From positions 1-64,000 of the forward strand of contig NZ_PEBS01000025.1 of assembly GCF_002869965.1 (NCBI RefSeq): DNA of 64,000 nucleotides. The letters run 5' to 3'. The DNA comes from Janthinobacterium sp. ROICE36 (lineage in GTDB: Bacteria; Pseudomonadota; Gammaproteobacteria; Burkholderiales; Burkholderiaceae_D). Positions 1-9,190 of the stretch are shown here, piece after piece; position 1 is the first letter of the stretch; every line of letters begins with the position of its first letter. The notes beneath the pieces are model-generated. The model was not told the DNA's origin. It searched no databases and saw nothing but the letters and a program-made list of their open reading frames with translations. A program made the translations under genes and the position numbers.

Positions 1-76
1 TCGCCCTCCACGAATTCCACTTCGCTATTTGGTACACTTATCCACAGCTGCAACTCAAGAATGCAGCACCCCGCCC

Positions 77-121
77 TGGGTCAAATTTGGATCGGCGCGG
101 TGGGTCAATTTTAGGTCGGCG
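77..121. repeat. Tandem direct repeat resembling an IS21-family end
   Basis: Two 21-base imperfect direct repeats start at 77 and 101 with a 24-base period. Both begin TGGGTCAA, then TTTGGATCGGCG or TTTTAGGTCGGCG. Repeated short motifs of this kind next to a GGTCGGCGCCAAC tail remind me of the multiple terminal repeats of IS21-family elements. No transposase reading frame is visible in the bases left of it. If it is an insertion-sequence end, the element lies outside the window to the left or only the end remains. The identification rests on remembered resemblance. Confidence 0.35.
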
Positions 122-223
122 CCAACACCAAGTCACCTCACTAGAAAAAACTAGCCACCCAAACATGCGAACTTGATAGCAACGCAAATCGTGGCGCGAC
201 AGGGATCAAACTCGACTCCCAAG

Positions 224-235
224 CCCCCCCCCCCC
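224..235. repeat. Poly-C tract (C12)
   Basis: Twelve consecutive C residues lie just beside the most decayed tRNA-Ala copy. It may derive from the run of five or six C that ends each tRNA-Ala gene on this strand, expanded by slippage. Its length makes it prone to indels and to sequencing error. Confidence 0.7.
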
Positions 236-249
236 ATTTTCTGCGCTGC

Positions 250-325
250 TGGTGGAGGTCAGCGGGAGCTAACTCTGGCCTCTTGCATGCCATGCAAGCA
301 CGCTAACAGCTAGCCACACTCCCCC
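250..325 (-). pseudogene. Decayed tRNA-Ala copy (most degenerate)
   Basis: This 76-base stretch aligns end to end with the intact tRNA-Ala(GGC) genes at 573, 812 and 1164. It keeps the CCA-encoding 3' end, most of the acceptor 3' strand and the whole anticodon arm (CTTGC ATGGCAT GCAAG on the minus strand). The T arm is scrambled and the D arm is replaced by a GCTAACAGC-containing sequence also found in the copy at 405. It cannot fold as a normal tRNA. The sequence TTCTGCGC that sits 3' of the intact copies is still present at 239-246. Confidence 0.8.
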
Positions 326-354
326 GAGGGGTATGGCGATTAATTCGCAGACGT

Positions 355-378
355 AAAAAAAGCCGCTCAAGGCGACTT
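355..378 (-). terminator. Rho-independent terminator, tRNA unit
   Basis: On the minus strand this reads AAGTCGC, a five-base loop, GCGGCTT and then a run of T. The stem is seven pairs with one G-U. It lies downstream of the decayed tRNA-Ala at 405-483. It is one of three near-identical copies in the array (also 508-532 and 901-923). Confidence 0.7.
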
Positions 379-404
379 TGATTATCATGTGATTTCTGCG
401 CTGT

Positions 405-483
405 TGGTGGAGGTAAGCGGGATCGAACCGCTGACCTCTTGCATGCCATGCAAGCGCGCTAACAGCTTAGCAATATTTCCCCC
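405..483 (-). pseudogene. Decayed tRNA-Ala(GGC) copy
   Basis: The 3' half (CCA end, T arm, anticodon arm with GGC) is identical to the intact tRNA-Ala genes. The D arm and the 5' acceptor strand are altered and three bases longer. On the tRNA strand the D region now reads GCTAAGCTGTTAGC, which makes a tight new stem instead of a D loop, and acceptor pair 6 is broken. It is probably non-functional, although its unchanged 3' half suggests recent loss or ongoing gene conversion. Confidence 0.8.
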
Positions 484-507
484 GAGCGAGGAAGTCGCTG
501 ACGAAAA

Positions 508-532
508 TAAAAAAAGCCGCTAGATGCGACTT
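508..532 (-). terminator. Rho-independent terminator after tRNA-Ala
   Basis: Second copy of the array terminator. The minus strand forms a seven-pair stem (AAGTCGC/GCGGCTT) followed by about eight T. It would end the transcript carrying the tRNA-Ala at 573-648 and the tRNA genes upstream of it. Confidence 0.7.
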
Positions 533-572
533 TGATTTATTCACTACTTTACTTACCTGTTTCTGCGCTAAT

Positions 573-648
<76 letters not shown>

Positions 649-698
649 CGGGCGCAGAAACACTGCTACTTCTTCACTACCACAACACCAGACCGAAC

Positions 699-774
699 TG
701 GCGTCCCCAAGGGGATTCGAACCCCTGTACTCACCGTGAAAGGGTGATGTCCTAGGCCTCTAGACGATGGGGAC
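699..774 (-). tRNA. tRNA-Glu(UUC)
   Basis: The minus strand begins GTCCCCATCGTCTAGAGG and ends with encoded CCA. The anticodon arm is CACCC-tttca-CGGTG type with anticodon TTC, and the T arm is CAGGG GTTCGAA TCCCTTG-like. It is 76 bases long and identical to the copy at 1021-1096. It sits between two tRNA-Ala genes and probably belongs to one multi-tRNA transcript. Confidence 0.97.
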
Positions 775-811
775 CACGGAACTGCAGTTTACTACCTTAC
801 TTCTGCGCTGT

Positions 812-887
<76 letters not shown>

Positions 888-900
888 GGGCGCAGAAATA

Positions 901-923
901 ATAAAAGCCGCACTTGGCGACTT
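901..923 (-). terminator. Rho-independent terminator after tRNA-Glu
   Basis: Third copy of the array terminator. On the minus strand AAGTCGC and GCGGCTT pair and are followed by TTTTATTATT. It lies downstream of the tRNA-Glu at 1021-1096 and may end the gltX-Ala-Glu transcript. The T run is shorter than in the other two copies, so read-through is possible. Confidence 0.6.
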
Positions 924-1020
924 TGTTCCACTACTTGCTTTCCATCCAGAACCTGTTTTTTACGGGCCTGAACTTACAACAATCAGTACAAACAACTGCC
1001 ACTACTATACCACAACTACC

Positions 1021-1096
1021 TGGCGTCCCCAAGGGGATTCGAACCCCTGTACTCACCGTGAAAGGGTGATGTCCTAGGCCTCTAGACGATGGGGAC
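1021..1096 (-). tRNA. tRNA-Glu(UUC)
   Basis: Identical to the tRNA-Glu at 699-774, with encoded CCA and anticodon TTC. It lies downstream of gltX, the gene for the enzyme that charges it, with one tRNA-Ala between them and all on the same strand. The synthetase and its tRNA may therefore share a transcript. Confidence 0.97.
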
Positions 1097-1163
1097 CGCG
1101 GAACTTCCAAACAACCTCTGCACCACTTCAACGACTAACAAAACCTGACTGCGATTTTGCTGC

Positions 1164-1239
<76 letters not shown>

Positions 1240-1351
1240 GTTGGTGCAGAAACAAGAGTATAGCAAAGAAGTTTCACTCTGCAAATACCCTTTTTCGTCT
1301 ATGAGCAACTTTTCATAGGGGCGGTTTCCGCACACTATTTTTACGCGTCGA

Positions 1352-2758
1352 TTACAGCCACTTTGCCAGGCGCGCCAGCACGGTGTCGCGGCCGAAGATC
1401 ACCACCACCTGGTCGATGGCCGGCGTCTGCAGCTGGCCCGTCAAAATCAGGCGCAAGGGCATGGCCAGCAGCGGCATCTTGATGGTGTTGGCGGCCAGCA
1501 CTTCCTTGATCATGGCGGCCACAGCTTCCTTGCTCCACTCCACCGTGGCGATGCGCTCGGCAAACTGCGCCAGCACGGGCTTGATGGCATCCGTGATGTG
1601 CTGCGCCGCCAGTTCCGCTTCCGGTTGCGGCGCGCGGAAGAACAGCATCGAAGCGGCAGCCAGTTCATTGACCGTATTGGCGCGCTCTTTCATCATGCCC
1701 AGCACTTGTGCCAGGTCAGGCGCACCTTCGAAGACGGCGCCGGCAGCGGCCATTTGCGGGCGCGCCAGGTCGGCCAGGCGGGTGTTGTCGGCCTGCTTGA
1801 TATAGTGATTGTTCAGCCAGGCCAGTTTTTCATTGTTGAACTGGGCCGCCGATTTCGACAGGTGGTTCAGGTTGAACCACTCGCAGAACTGCTCGGTCGA
1901 GAACACTTCATCGTCGCCATGGCTCCAGCCCAGGCGCGCCAGGTAGTTCAGCATCGCTTCCGGCAGGAAGCCCTGCGCCGGATAATCCATCACACTGACG
2001 GCGCCGTGGCGCTTCGACAGCTTCTCGCCGTCCGCACCCAAAATCATCGGCAGGTGGCCATACAGCGGCAGCGGTGCGCCGATGGCGCGCAGGATGTTGA
2101 TCTGGCGCGGGGTGTTGTTGACATGGTCGTCGCCGCGAATCACGTGCGTGATCTGCATGTCCCAGTCATCGACTGCCACGCAGAAGTTATACGTCGGCGT
2201 GCCGTCCGGACGAGCGATCACCAGGTCGTCCAGCTCACGGTTGGAAATCGTGATCGTGCCCTTGACGACATCGTCCCACGTCACGTCGCCATCGAGCGGA
2301 TTCTTGAAGCGCACGACGGGCTTGCGGTCGGCAGGGATGGCCGGCAGGGTCTTGCCCGGCTCCGGGCGCCAGGTGCCGTCGTAGCGCGGCTTTTCGCCGG
2401 CGGCGCGCATGCGCTCGCGCATCGCTTCGACTTCTTCCGGCGACGAGTAGCAATGGTAGGCAGTGCCTTCGGCCAGCATCTGCGCCACCACTTCGCGGTA
2501 GCGGTCCATGCGCTGCATCTGGTAGAACGGGCCTTCGTCGTGGTCCAGGCCCAGCCACTTCATGCCTTCGATGATGGCTTGCACGGCTTCCGGCGTGGAG
2601 CGCTCCACGTCCGTGTCTTCGATGCGCAGCACGAAGGTGCCACCGAAGTGGCGGGCATACGCCCAGCTGTATAAAGCGGTGCGGGCGCCGCCCAGGTGCA
2701 GATAGCCGGTCGGGCTGGGAGCGAAACGGGTGCGGACGGGAGTAGCGGTTGTGGTCAT
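1352..2758 (-). CDS. gltX: Glutamyl-tRNA synthetase
   Basis: Charges tRNA-Glu with glutamate in the cytoplasm. The 468-residue product matches the usual length of bacterial GltX. The class I signature HLGG is at residues 21-24 within [12 protein letters not shown], and the KMSKS-type loop KLSKR is at 246-250. The anticodon-binding helical domain fills the C-terminal third. The ATG start is followed at once by the catalytic domain, so little extension is possible. Downstream on the same strand are tRNA-Ala and tRNA-Glu genes. Genomes with two GltX-type enzymes may have a discriminating and a non-discriminating form. This one looks like the standard enzyme, but its specificity cannot be read from sequence alone. 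Confidence 0.97.
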   Translation of the reverse strand: MTTTATPVRTRFAPSPTGYLHLGGARTALYSWAYARHFGGTFVLRIEDTDVERSTPEAVQAIIEGMKWLGLDHDEGPFYQMQRMDRYREVVAQMLAEGTAYHCYSSPEEVEAMRERMRAAGEKPRYDGTWRPEPGKTLPAIPADRKPVVRFKNPLDGDVTWDDVVKGTITISNRELDDLVIARPDGTPTYNFCVAVDDWDMQITHVIRGDDHVNNTPRQINILRAIGAPLPLYGHLPMILGADGEKLSKRHGAVSVMDYPAQGFLPEAMLNYLARLGWSHGDDEVFSTEQFCEWFNLNHLSKSAAQFNNEKLAWLNNHYIKQADNTRLADLARPQMAAAGAVFEGAPDLAQVLGMMKERANTVNELAAASMLFFRAPQPEAELAAQHITDAIKPVLAQFAERIATVEWSKEAVAAMIKEVLAANTIKMPLLAMPLRLILTGQLQTPAIDQVVVIFGRDTVLARLAKWL

Positions 2759-2828
2759 CGAGGTAATCAGGCTTGAATAAGTAAAACGCCATTTTACTCT
2801 GTTGACCGCCGCCGCTCCATAAGCGCCG

Positions 2829-3740
2829 TCACAGCTGCAGCAGCCGCCTTTTCACCTCGTCCGCCTGCGCATGCAGCGCCTGCTCGAACAGGGCGACCAG
2901 TTGCGACAAGGGCCGGTGCAAAGGTTTCACGAGATTCACGGTGAACGGCAAGGACACGCCGAAGCGGCGGATCTGCAAGCCCTGCCCCGCGTAGTCCAGC
3001 GCCGTGAGCGGATTGACGATGGCCAGCCCCACGCCTTCGCGCACCATGGCGCAGACAGAGGCGGCGCTGTGCGTGTCGAGCGCCATGCGCCGTTCCACCC
3101 CGGCCTGCGCAAAGATGGCATCGATCTGCTGGCGGTAGGGGTCGACGGCGGCCAGGCTGATGAAAGGCTGGCCAGCGAAATCCGCCGGCGCAAGCACGGC
3201 CTTGCTGGCGAGCGCATGACCATCGGGCAGCACGCACACTTCATCGACAGACATCAGGGTATCGAGCGCGGTGCCCGGAGGCGCATTGCCCACTTCCGTC
3301 AGGCCGATGTCGTGGCGCTGCGCCGACAGCCACTCTTCCAGCAGCGGCGACTCCTGCGGCGTGATACTGATGCTCACGTTCGGAAAGTCGGCGACGAAGC
3401 GCTTGCACGCCTGCGGCAGCAGCGATTGGGAAAACACGGGCAGGCAGGCGATCGACAACTGCCCCTGGTCGAACTGGCGCAAGGCCGCCGCCGTGCTGAC
3501 GATGCGCTCCAGGCCGAAATACGCGCGCTGCACTTCCTCGAACAGCTGCAGGGCCTGGGCCGTGGGGCGCAGCCGCCCCCGCTCGCGCTCGAACAGGATC
3601 AAGCCCGTCAAATGTTCAAGGCGCGCCAACTCACGGCTGACGGTGGGCTGCGACGTGTGCAGCATGGCGGCGGCGGCCGTCACGCTACCCGTCGTCATGA
3701 TGGCGCGGAACACTTCGATATGGCGCAAGGAGATGGTCAT
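2829..3740 (-). CDS. lysR: LysR-type regulator, probable LysR activator of lysA
   Basis: A 303-residue LysR-family regulator. The N-terminal winged helix-turn-helix includes [13 protein letters not shown] at about residues 30-42. The rest is the effector-binding domain of the periplasmic-binding-protein fold. It is transcribed away from lysA across about 100 bases, the same arrangement as lysR/lysA in E. coli, where LysR activates lysA and senses diaminopimelate and lysine. Assignment to LysR itself is inferred from this placement; the family assignment is clear. The shared intergenic region is AT-rich and would hold the operator. Confidence 0.85.
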   Translation of the reverse strand: MTISLRHIEVFRAIMTTGSVTAAAAMLHTSQPTVSRELARLEHLTGLILFERERGRLRPTAQALQLFEEVQRAYFGLERIVSTAAALRQFDQGQLSIACLPVFSQSLLPQACKRFVADFPNVSISITPQESPLLEEWLSAQRHDIGLTEVGNAPPGTALDTLMSVDEVCVLPDGHALASKAVLAPADFAGQPFISLAAVDPYRQQIDAIFAQAGVERRMALDTHSAASVCAMVREGVGLAIVNPLTALDYAGQGLQIRRFGVSLPFTVNLVKPLHRPLSQLVALFEQALHAQADEVKRRLLQL

Positions 3741-3841
3741 GCCATATCATAAATGAATAAGGTAGGCTTAAATAGATATTTTATAGTCGATGCACAATCG
3801 GCCATCATGCAGTCATTCCCTCATTCCGCCGAAAGCACACG
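3741..3841. promoter_or_regulatory. Divergent lysR-lysA promoter region
   Basis: About 100 bases of AT-rich DNA in an otherwise GC-rich stretch separate the two divergent starts. LysR-type proteins usually bind T-N11-A motifs in such a region. I did not define a single convincing operator by eye, so only the region is called. Confidence 0.5.
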
Positions 3842-5086
3842 ATGCAGCCCGTCAACGACCAGACCCTCGCCAAACTCGCCCAGGAACACGGCACGCCCCT
3901 GTGGGTGTATGACGCGGCCACCATCCGCGCGCGCGTGGCCCAACTGGCACAGTTCGACACGGTCCGCTTCGCGCAAAAAGCCAATTCGAACATCCATCTG
4001 CTCACCCTGATGCGCGAGGCGGGCGTGCACGTGGACGCCGTCTCGCTGGGCGAGATCGAGCGCGCGCTGCAGGCAGGCTTTACGCCGGCGCAAACGCATG
4101 GCGCGGCCGGCCTGGTATTCACCTGCGACCTGTTCGACCGCGCCACCCTGGCGCGCGTGGCGGCGGCGAAGATCGAAGTCAATTGCGGCTCCGTCGACAT
4201 GTTGCGCCAGCTGGGCCCAGTGTCGCCCGGCCACCGCGTCTGGCTGCGCATCAATCCCGGCTATGGCCATGGCCACAGCAACAAGACGAATACGGGCGGC
4301 GAAAACAGCAAGCACGGTATCTGGCATGAAGAGCTGCCAGAGGCGCTGGCCGTCATCCGCACCCATGGACTGCACCTGGTAGGCCTGCACATGCACATCG
4401 GCTCGGGCGTCGACTACAGCCACCTGGAAACCGTCTGCGGCACCATGGTCGACCTGGTGAAAAACATGGGCCATGACCTGGAAGCCATTTCCACGGGCGG
4501 CGGCCTGTCCGTGCCCTACCGCGAAGGCGAGCAGCCGGTCGACACGGACCACTACTTCCAGCTGTGGGATGCGGCGCGCAAGCAGATCGAGGCGCACCTG
4601 GGCCACGCCGTGCACCTGGAAATCGAACCGGGCCGCTTCCTGGTGGCCGATGCGGGCCTGCTGGTGGCCGAAGTGCGCGCCACCAAGCAAATGGGCGGCA
4701 AGCACTTCACCTTGTTAGATACGGGCTTCAATGAACTGATGCGCCCCGCCATGTACGGCAGCTACCATGAAATGTCGGTGATTGCGCATGACGGCCGCGC
4801 TCTCGATGCCAACCCGGCATGCGCCACCGTGGTGGGCGGCCCCCTGTGCGAATCGGGCGACGTCTTCACCCAGCGCGATGGCGGCGTGGTGGAAACCCGC
4901 TTGTTGCCCGCAGCGCAGGTAGGCGACTATGTCGTCTTCGAAGGCGCGGGCGCGTATGGTGCGTCGATGTCGTCGAACTACAACAGCCGCCCCCATGCGG
5001 CCGAATACCTGGTCGATGGGGAGCAATCCCGTTTGATCCGCCGCCGCCAGACGGTGGCCGAGCTGATCGCGCTGGAACAACTCTAA
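3842..5086 (+). CDS. lysA: Diaminopimelate decarboxylase
   Basis: Last step of lysine synthesis: converts meso-diaminopimelate to lysine and CO2 with pyridoxal phosphate. It is a 414-residue fold-type III (alanine-racemase-like) protein. Visible residues are the cofactor lysine K46 in FAQKANSN, HIGSG at 185-189, the phosphate-binding glycines STGGG at 217-221, EPGR at 262-265, and the catalytic CESGD at 336-340 donated across the dimer. Length and motif order match the E. coli-type enzyme. The adjacent divergent LysR gene supports the assignment. A GC-rich hairpin without a T run follows the stop codon (5093-5106). Confidence 0.96.
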   Translation: MQPVNDQTLAKLAQEHGTPLWVYDAATIRARVAQLAQFDTVRFAQKANSNIHLLTLMREAGVHVDAVSLGEIERALQAGFTPAQTHGAAGLVFTCDLFDRATLARVAAAKIEVNCGSVDMLRQLGPVSPGHRVWLRINPGYGHGHSNKTNTGGENSKHGIWHEELPEALAVIRTHGLHLVGLHMHIGSGVDYSHLETVCGTMVDLVKNMGHDLEAISTGGGLSVPYREGEQPVDTDHYFQLWDAARKQIEAHLGHAVHLEIEPGRFLVADAGLLVAEVRATKQMGGKHFTLLDTGFNELMRPAMYGSYHEMSVIAHDGRALDANPACATVVGGPLCESGDVFTQRDGGVVETRLLPAAQVGDYVVFEGAGAYGASMSSNYNSRPHAAEYLVDGEQSRLIRRRQTVAELIALEQL

Positions 5087-5148
5087 AACCTCGCCCGCGT
5101 GCGGGCATGCGCATCTGCTAACATCGGGGTATTCGATGAAAGCCCGCC

Positions 5149-6714
5149 ATGCCCGCCCAAGTACTCCCCTTCCGCAGCGCCACCCGTCTGCTACTGCCTC
5201 TGCTGCTGTCCGCCGTCCTTGCCGGCTGCGCTGCGCTGCCTACACTGGAAGGCCGCGTACCCTCCAGCGTCATCGCCGACACAAAGCACACCCAACTGGC
5301 TACGGCCATCGCGCCCCTGGTGGCGCAGCATCCCGGCGTCTCCGGCATTTATCCGCTGGTCGACGGGCGCGACGCCTTTGCCGCGCGCGCCCTGCTGGCC
5401 GCCGCAGCCCAGCGCAGCCTGGACGTGCAGTACTACATCTGGCACAAGGACATTACCGGCACCCTGCTGTTCGACGCCCTGCGCCAGGCGGCCGAACGGG
5501 GAGTGCGCGTGCGCCTGCTGCTCGACGATAACAACACGGCAGGCCTGGACCAGACTTTGACCATGCTGGGCAAGCAGCCGAACCTGGAAATCCGCCTGTT
5601 CAATCCCTTTGTTCCACGTTCGCCGCGCACCCTGGCCTTTGCCACGGATTTTTCGCGCCTCAACCGGCGCATGCACAACAAATCGTTTACGGCCGATAAC
5701 CAGGCCACCATCGTGGGCGGGCGCAATGTGGGCGATGAATACTTCGGCGCGGCCGGCGATGTGCTGTTTGCCGACCTGGACGTGCTGGCCGTCGGCCCCG
5801 TCGTCGACGAGGTCTCGCAGGATTTCGACCGCTACTGGAACAGCGCCTCGGCCTACCCGGCCAGCCTGCTGCTGACCAGCCCGGTCGAGGGCGACGCGGC
5901 CACCATCGCCGCCGAAGCGGAGCGCATCGACGACACCCAGGCGGCCGACGAATACGTGCAGGCGCTGCGTACCTCGCCCTTCGTCAAGCAGATGATGGAA
6001 CGCACCCTGCCCTTCGAATGGGCGCGCACGCGCATGGTCAGCGACGACCCGGCAAAAGTGCTGGACAAGGCACGGCCAGGCACGGGCGTGGCGGAAAACC
6101 TGCAAAACCTGCTGGGCGTGCCGGAAAAGGAAGTCGACCTGGTGTCGCCGTATTTCGTGCCCGGCAAAGCCGGCACGCAGGCCTTTACCGACCTGGCAAG
6201 AAAAGGCGTGGGCGTGCGCATCCTGACGAATGCACTGGAAGCGACCGACGTGGCGGCCGTGCATGCCGGTTATGCAAAATGGAGGAAACCGCTGCTGGAA
6301 GCGGGCGTGCTGCTGTATGAATCGCGCCGCTCGTGGGAACGGGGCGACGCGCGCGCGCAGCCTGGCCACCTGGGCAGCTCCGCATCGAGCCTGCATGCGA
6401 AGACCTTTGCCGTCGATGACCAGCGCATCTTTGTCGGCTCGTTCAACTTCGATCCGCGCTCGATCGCATTAAACACGGAAATGGGCCTTGTCATCGACAG
6501 CCCAGCATTGGCCAGCCAGTTGGGGCAAGCCATGCGCAGCACCATCCCGCAACGCGCCTACCAGGTGCGGCTAGGCGACGACGGCGCGCTGTACTGGATC
6601 GCCCGCGACGCCAGCGGCGCCACCACGCGCTACGACACGGAACCCGGCACCAGCGTGTGGAAGCGCTTGGGAGTGGCGATTCTGTCGGTGCTGCCGATCG
6701 ACTGGCTGCTGTAA
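5149..6714 (+). CDS. Phospholipase D family lipoprotein, cardiolipin-synthase-like (ClsC type)
   Basis: A 521-residue protein with two HKD motifs: H176-x-K178-x4-D183 (HNKSFTAD) and H416-x-K418-x4-D423 (HAKTFAVD). Each is followed by a glycine-rich segment (GGRN, GSFNFDPRS). The N-terminus is a lipoprotein signal ending in LAGC, with the lipidated Cys at 27, so the protein should be anchored at the periplasmic face of a membrane. The layout is closest to YmdC/ClsC, which makes cardiolipin from phosphatidylglycerol and phosphatidylethanolamine. No ymdB-like partner gene lies beside it, so the substrate is an inference. It lies 62 bases after lysA on the same strand. Confidence 0.8.
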   Translation: MPAQVLPFRSATRLLLPLLLSAVLAGCAALPTLEGRVPSSVIADTKHTQLATAIAPLVAQHPGVSGIYPLVDGRDAFAARALLAAAAQRSLDVQYYIWHKDITGTLLFDALRQAAERGVRVRLLLDDNNTAGLDQTLTMLGKQPNLEIRLFNPFVPRSPRTLAFATDFSRLNRRMHNKSFTADNQATIVGGRNVGDEYFGAAGDVLFADLDVLAVGPVVDEVSQDFDRYWNSASAYPASLLLTSPVEGDAATIAAEAERIDDTQAADEYVQALRTSPFVKQMMERTLPFEWARTRMVSDDPAKVLDKARPGTGVAENLQNLLGVPEKEVDLVSPYFVPGKAGTQAFTDLARKGVGVRILTNALEATDVAAVHAGYAKWRKPLLEAGVLLYESRRSWERGDARAQPGHLGSSASSLHAKTFAVDDQRIFVGSFNFDPRSIALNTEMGLVIDSPALASQLGQAMRSTIPQRAYQVRLGDDGALYWIARDASGATTRYDTEPGTSVWKRLGVAILSVLPIDWLL

Positions 6715-6719
6715 CCGAC

Positions 6720-8411
6720 CTACCGCACCGCCTCCGTCAAAATCCGCCCTTCCGACGCCGATGGCTGGCGTATGCGCAGCAAATGGGCCAGGGTCGGGGC
6801 GATGTCCACCACTTCCGCGTACTGACCATAAGCGCCCGGCTTGATCCAGCGGGGGCCGTAGACCATCAGCGGCACGTTGGTGTCATACGTGTATGGCGAG
6901 CCATGGGAGGTGCCGCCAACGCCCTTGCCAAAGTACCAGGCCGGCTTTGTGACTACCATCAGGTCGCCCGACAACTGGCGGTTCCAGGCACGGCGCATCA
7001 GGGTGTCCATGCGCGTGGCCACCGCCCCCGTTTCCATCTGCGTGCGCGTGTAGACTTGCGCCAGGCCGTCCTGCTGCAGCAGGAAGCGGGCCGCCGCGTC
7101 TTCCAGGGCGGCGCGATGGACGCCGCTCTTTTCCGCCAGCGCATAATCGAGGTAGATATTCGGCAGCGACGATGTCGTCACCAGCTTGTCCACGCCCAGG
7201 GTAGTGGCCAGGTGCTGGTTCAGGCTTGCGACCAGCTTGTCGCCGTCGATGCGCTTGGCGGAAAAGCCGCCGCGCGCTTCCGTAAATTCGGGTACGTTGG
7301 CAAAGCCATGGTCGGCCGTCAGCACCACCAGTACCTTGTCCATGCCGACTTTTTTATCGAGGTCGGCAAAGAAGCTGGCCAGCATGCGGTCCAGGCGCTG
7401 CAGGTGGTCATGCGACATCTTGCTTTCCGGGCCGTAGGCGTGGTTCACGTAATCGTGCGCGGACAGGCTCACGCCCAGGATATCGGGCACGCCGGCCGGG
7501 TTGCGGCCCAGGTTTTCGCCATCGATGGCGGCGCGCGCGAATTCCAGCGTCAATTCATCGAGGAAGGGGCCGGACTTCAAGCGCCTGTAGTACTCGTCAT
7601 CGAGCTTGCCACTATCGCTGTAGTAGGCGAACGGGAAGGTGTTGCGCGTGCCCGGCTTGGCCGGCGCCAGATCATCACGGCCGTCGCGCGCATAAGCAAA
7701 ATCGGCCAGCAGCGGCGTCCAGCTCTTGCCGTAATAGCGGTCCTGCGGCTTGCTGGCCTGGTAGCGCTGCACCCATTGCGGATGCTGCTGCATATAATAG
7801 GTGCTGCTGGCGAAATTGCCCGTCTTTTCCATGTACATATAGGCGGTGCCCGTTTTCCCCGCCAGCAGGATGGCGCCGCGGTCCTTGCCCGACACCGTGA
7901 CGACCTTGGCCTTGTCGCCCGTGGCATAGCGCAGCTCGTCGCCCAGGGTGCTCACGCGCAGTTTCACGGGCGAGGTGCCGTCGTCCGGTTTCGTTTCTTC
8001 GCCGATGTAGTGGAAATTGCCATCCTCGGTGCAGTACACGGATTTCTTCGTCACGGGATCGATCCAGTGATTGCCGATCACGCCATGCTGGTACGGGTAA
8101 GCGCCCGTCAGCACGGCCGAGTGGCCGATGGCCGTCACCGTGATGCCATGCGCCTGGTGCGCATCGCTGAACCACGCGCCCTGCTCCAGCAGGCGGCGCA
8201 AACCGCCCTGGCCAAACTGCTCGCGGTAGCGCGTCACCTGCTCTTGCGGCAAGCCATCGACCACCAGTACCACCACCAGCTTCGGCTGCGCCGCAGTGGC
8301 AGCAGCAGCGGCAGGAAGCACCTTGGCCGCATTCGCCTGGCACGCCGCCATGCTGGCCACCAGCAGCAAGGCCTGCGCCAGCTGCCGGGAAAGGGAGAAA
8401 TTCTTGCTCAT
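6720..8411 (-). CDS. Alkaline phosphatase / type I phosphodiesterase family, PafA-like
   Basis: A 563-residue secreted metal-dependent phosphatase of the alkaline phosphatase superfamily. An N-terminal signal peptide ends near ACQANA. Metal-binding elements appear in order: VVLVVDGLPQ near residue 50, the nucleophile region HGITVTAIGHSAVLTG, LTADHGFANVPE in the middle, and GTSHGSPYTYDTNVPL near the end. This order fits the type I phosphodiesterase/nucleotide pyrophosphatase group that includes the PafA phosphatases. The ATG at 8411 is preferred over an in-frame GTG two codons upstream. It is convergent with the phospholipase D gene, with six bases between stop codons. It is probably used in phosphate scavenging, an inference from the family. 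Confidence 0.85.
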   Translation of the reverse strand: MSKNFSLSRQLAQALLLVASMAACQANAAKVLPAAAAATAAQPKLVVVLVVDGLPQEQVTRYREQFGQGGLRRLLEQGAWFSDAHQAHGITVTAIGHSAVLTGAYPYQHGVIGNHWIDPVTKKSVYCTEDGNFHYIGEETKPDDGTSPVKLRVSTLGDELRYATGDKAKVVTVSGKDRGAILLAGKTGTAYMYMEKTGNFASSTYYMQQHPQWVQRYQASKPQDRYYGKSWTPLLADFAYARDGRDDLAPAKPGTRNTFPFAYYSDSGKLDDEYYRRLKSGPFLDELTLEFARAAIDGENLGRNPAGVPDILGVSLSAHDYVNHAYGPESKMSHDHLQRLDRMLASFFADLDKKVGMDKVLVVLTADHGFANVPEFTEARGGFSAKRIDGDKLVASLNQHLATTLGVDKLVTTSSLPNIYLDYALAEKSGVHRAALEDAAARFLLQQDGLAQVYTRTQMETGAVATRMDTLMRRAWNRQLSGDLMVVTKPAWYFGKGVGGTSHGSPYTYDTNVPLMVYGPRWIKPGAYGQYAEVVDIAPTLAHLLRIRQPSASEGRILTEAVR

Positions 8412-8489
8412 ATGCACTCATCCAAAGTTAGGCCACCGGGCAGCATACGCAAACGATATGACGCAATCATGACAAGAAACGCGAGCATG

Positions 8490-8523
8490 AAAAAGGCCGG
8501 GCACCATCGCTGGAACCCGGCCT
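8490..8523 (-). terminator. Rho-independent terminator after the DUF4399 gene
   Basis: On the minus strand AGGCCGGG pairs with CCCGGCCT across a 14-base loop and is followed by TTTTTC. It sits 28 bases beyond the stop codon of the DUF4399 gene, between it and the phosphatase start. Confidence 0.75.
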
Positions 8524-8550
8524 GATGCCGACATGAATCAATATGCGCGC

Positions 8551-8958
8551 TTACTTGACCGTCACCTTGATGCTTTTGCTCAATTCCGGCCCATACGACT
8601 GGTGCGCGCCGTTGGCGAACTGCATGGTCAAGGTGTATTGGCCCGGCGGCAAGGTGACGTCCGTTTCCGTCTGCCCCTTGCCGAAATGCAAATGTTTATC
8701 ATCCATCGGTATCATCTCGCCCGCCTTCATCGGCCCCATATTGATGAGCAGATGATGGTGCCCCGTCTTCGCCGTCATGTCGCCGGCCGGCTTGACGTCC
8801 ATGCCTTTGAGCGCAAACTTCACCTTGAACGGACTGCTGACAGTGGCGCCGTCAGCCGGTTCCACGAACGACACGGATTGGGCCAAGGCGCTGGCGGCCA
8901 GCAGGCTGCCCACAACCACGGCTGCGGCTTGGCGCAGGAATACAGTGTTCAAGTGCAT
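8551..8958 (-). CDS. DUF4399-domain periplasmic protein
   Basis: A 135-residue protein with a signal peptide (cleavage probable after SALAQ). The mature part matches the DUF4399 pattern I recall: an opening VEPADGATV, a KTGHHHLLIN segment rich in histidine, a DDKHLHFGKGQTE segment, and a closing beta-strand. Function is unknown. The clustered histidines suggest metal binding, and the fold looks like a small beta-sandwich. The start is supported by AGGAG eight bases upstream. It stands alone with its own terminator. Confidence 0.8.
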   Translation of the reverse strand: MHLNTVFLRQAAAVVVGSLLAASALAQSVSFVEPADGATVSSPFKVKFALKGMDVKPAGDMTAKTGHHHLLINMGPMKAGEMIPMDDKHLHFGKGQTETDVTLPPGQYTLTMQFANGAHQSYGPELSKSIKVTVK

Positions 8959-9096
8959 GATGTCTCCTCTTGTTTAGTAACAGCACGGACTGCATGAAAA
9001 CACATTCCCGCTGACACTGGCGCCAGGGAGCAGTTAACCCCATGGATAAATTCAACAGTGCCACGGTGGCCTTGAAAACCGTAGCGAGCAAGCTCA

Positions 9097-9153
9097 ATGT
9101 CGGGTTGAGTAACGCAACCGTACTTTAGTACGGTGAGTAACGCCGACCCGAAA
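9097..9153. repeat. Nested inverted-repeat element between apbC and the DUF4399 gene
   Basis: An eight-base perfect inverted repeat (ACCGTACT TT AGTACGGT, about 9117-9134) lies inside an outer pair TCGGGT/ACCCGA. The nine-base motif GAGTAACGC occurs on both sides of the central hairpin. No T run follows it. It is downstream of apbC on the minus strand and may be a transcript end or a small dispersed repeat. Confidence 0.6.
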
Positions 9154-9190
9154 GTGAGCTGCGCAGTAGGTTTGCAAGGCCGCCCAGCCG

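Noticed and set aside
6657..8525. Very long open frame on the plus strand (622 codons) opposite the phosphatase gene
   Set aside because: Its product is rich in His, Arg and Gln with no domain, as expected for the antisense of a GC-rich gene. The minus strand carries clear phosphatase motifs.
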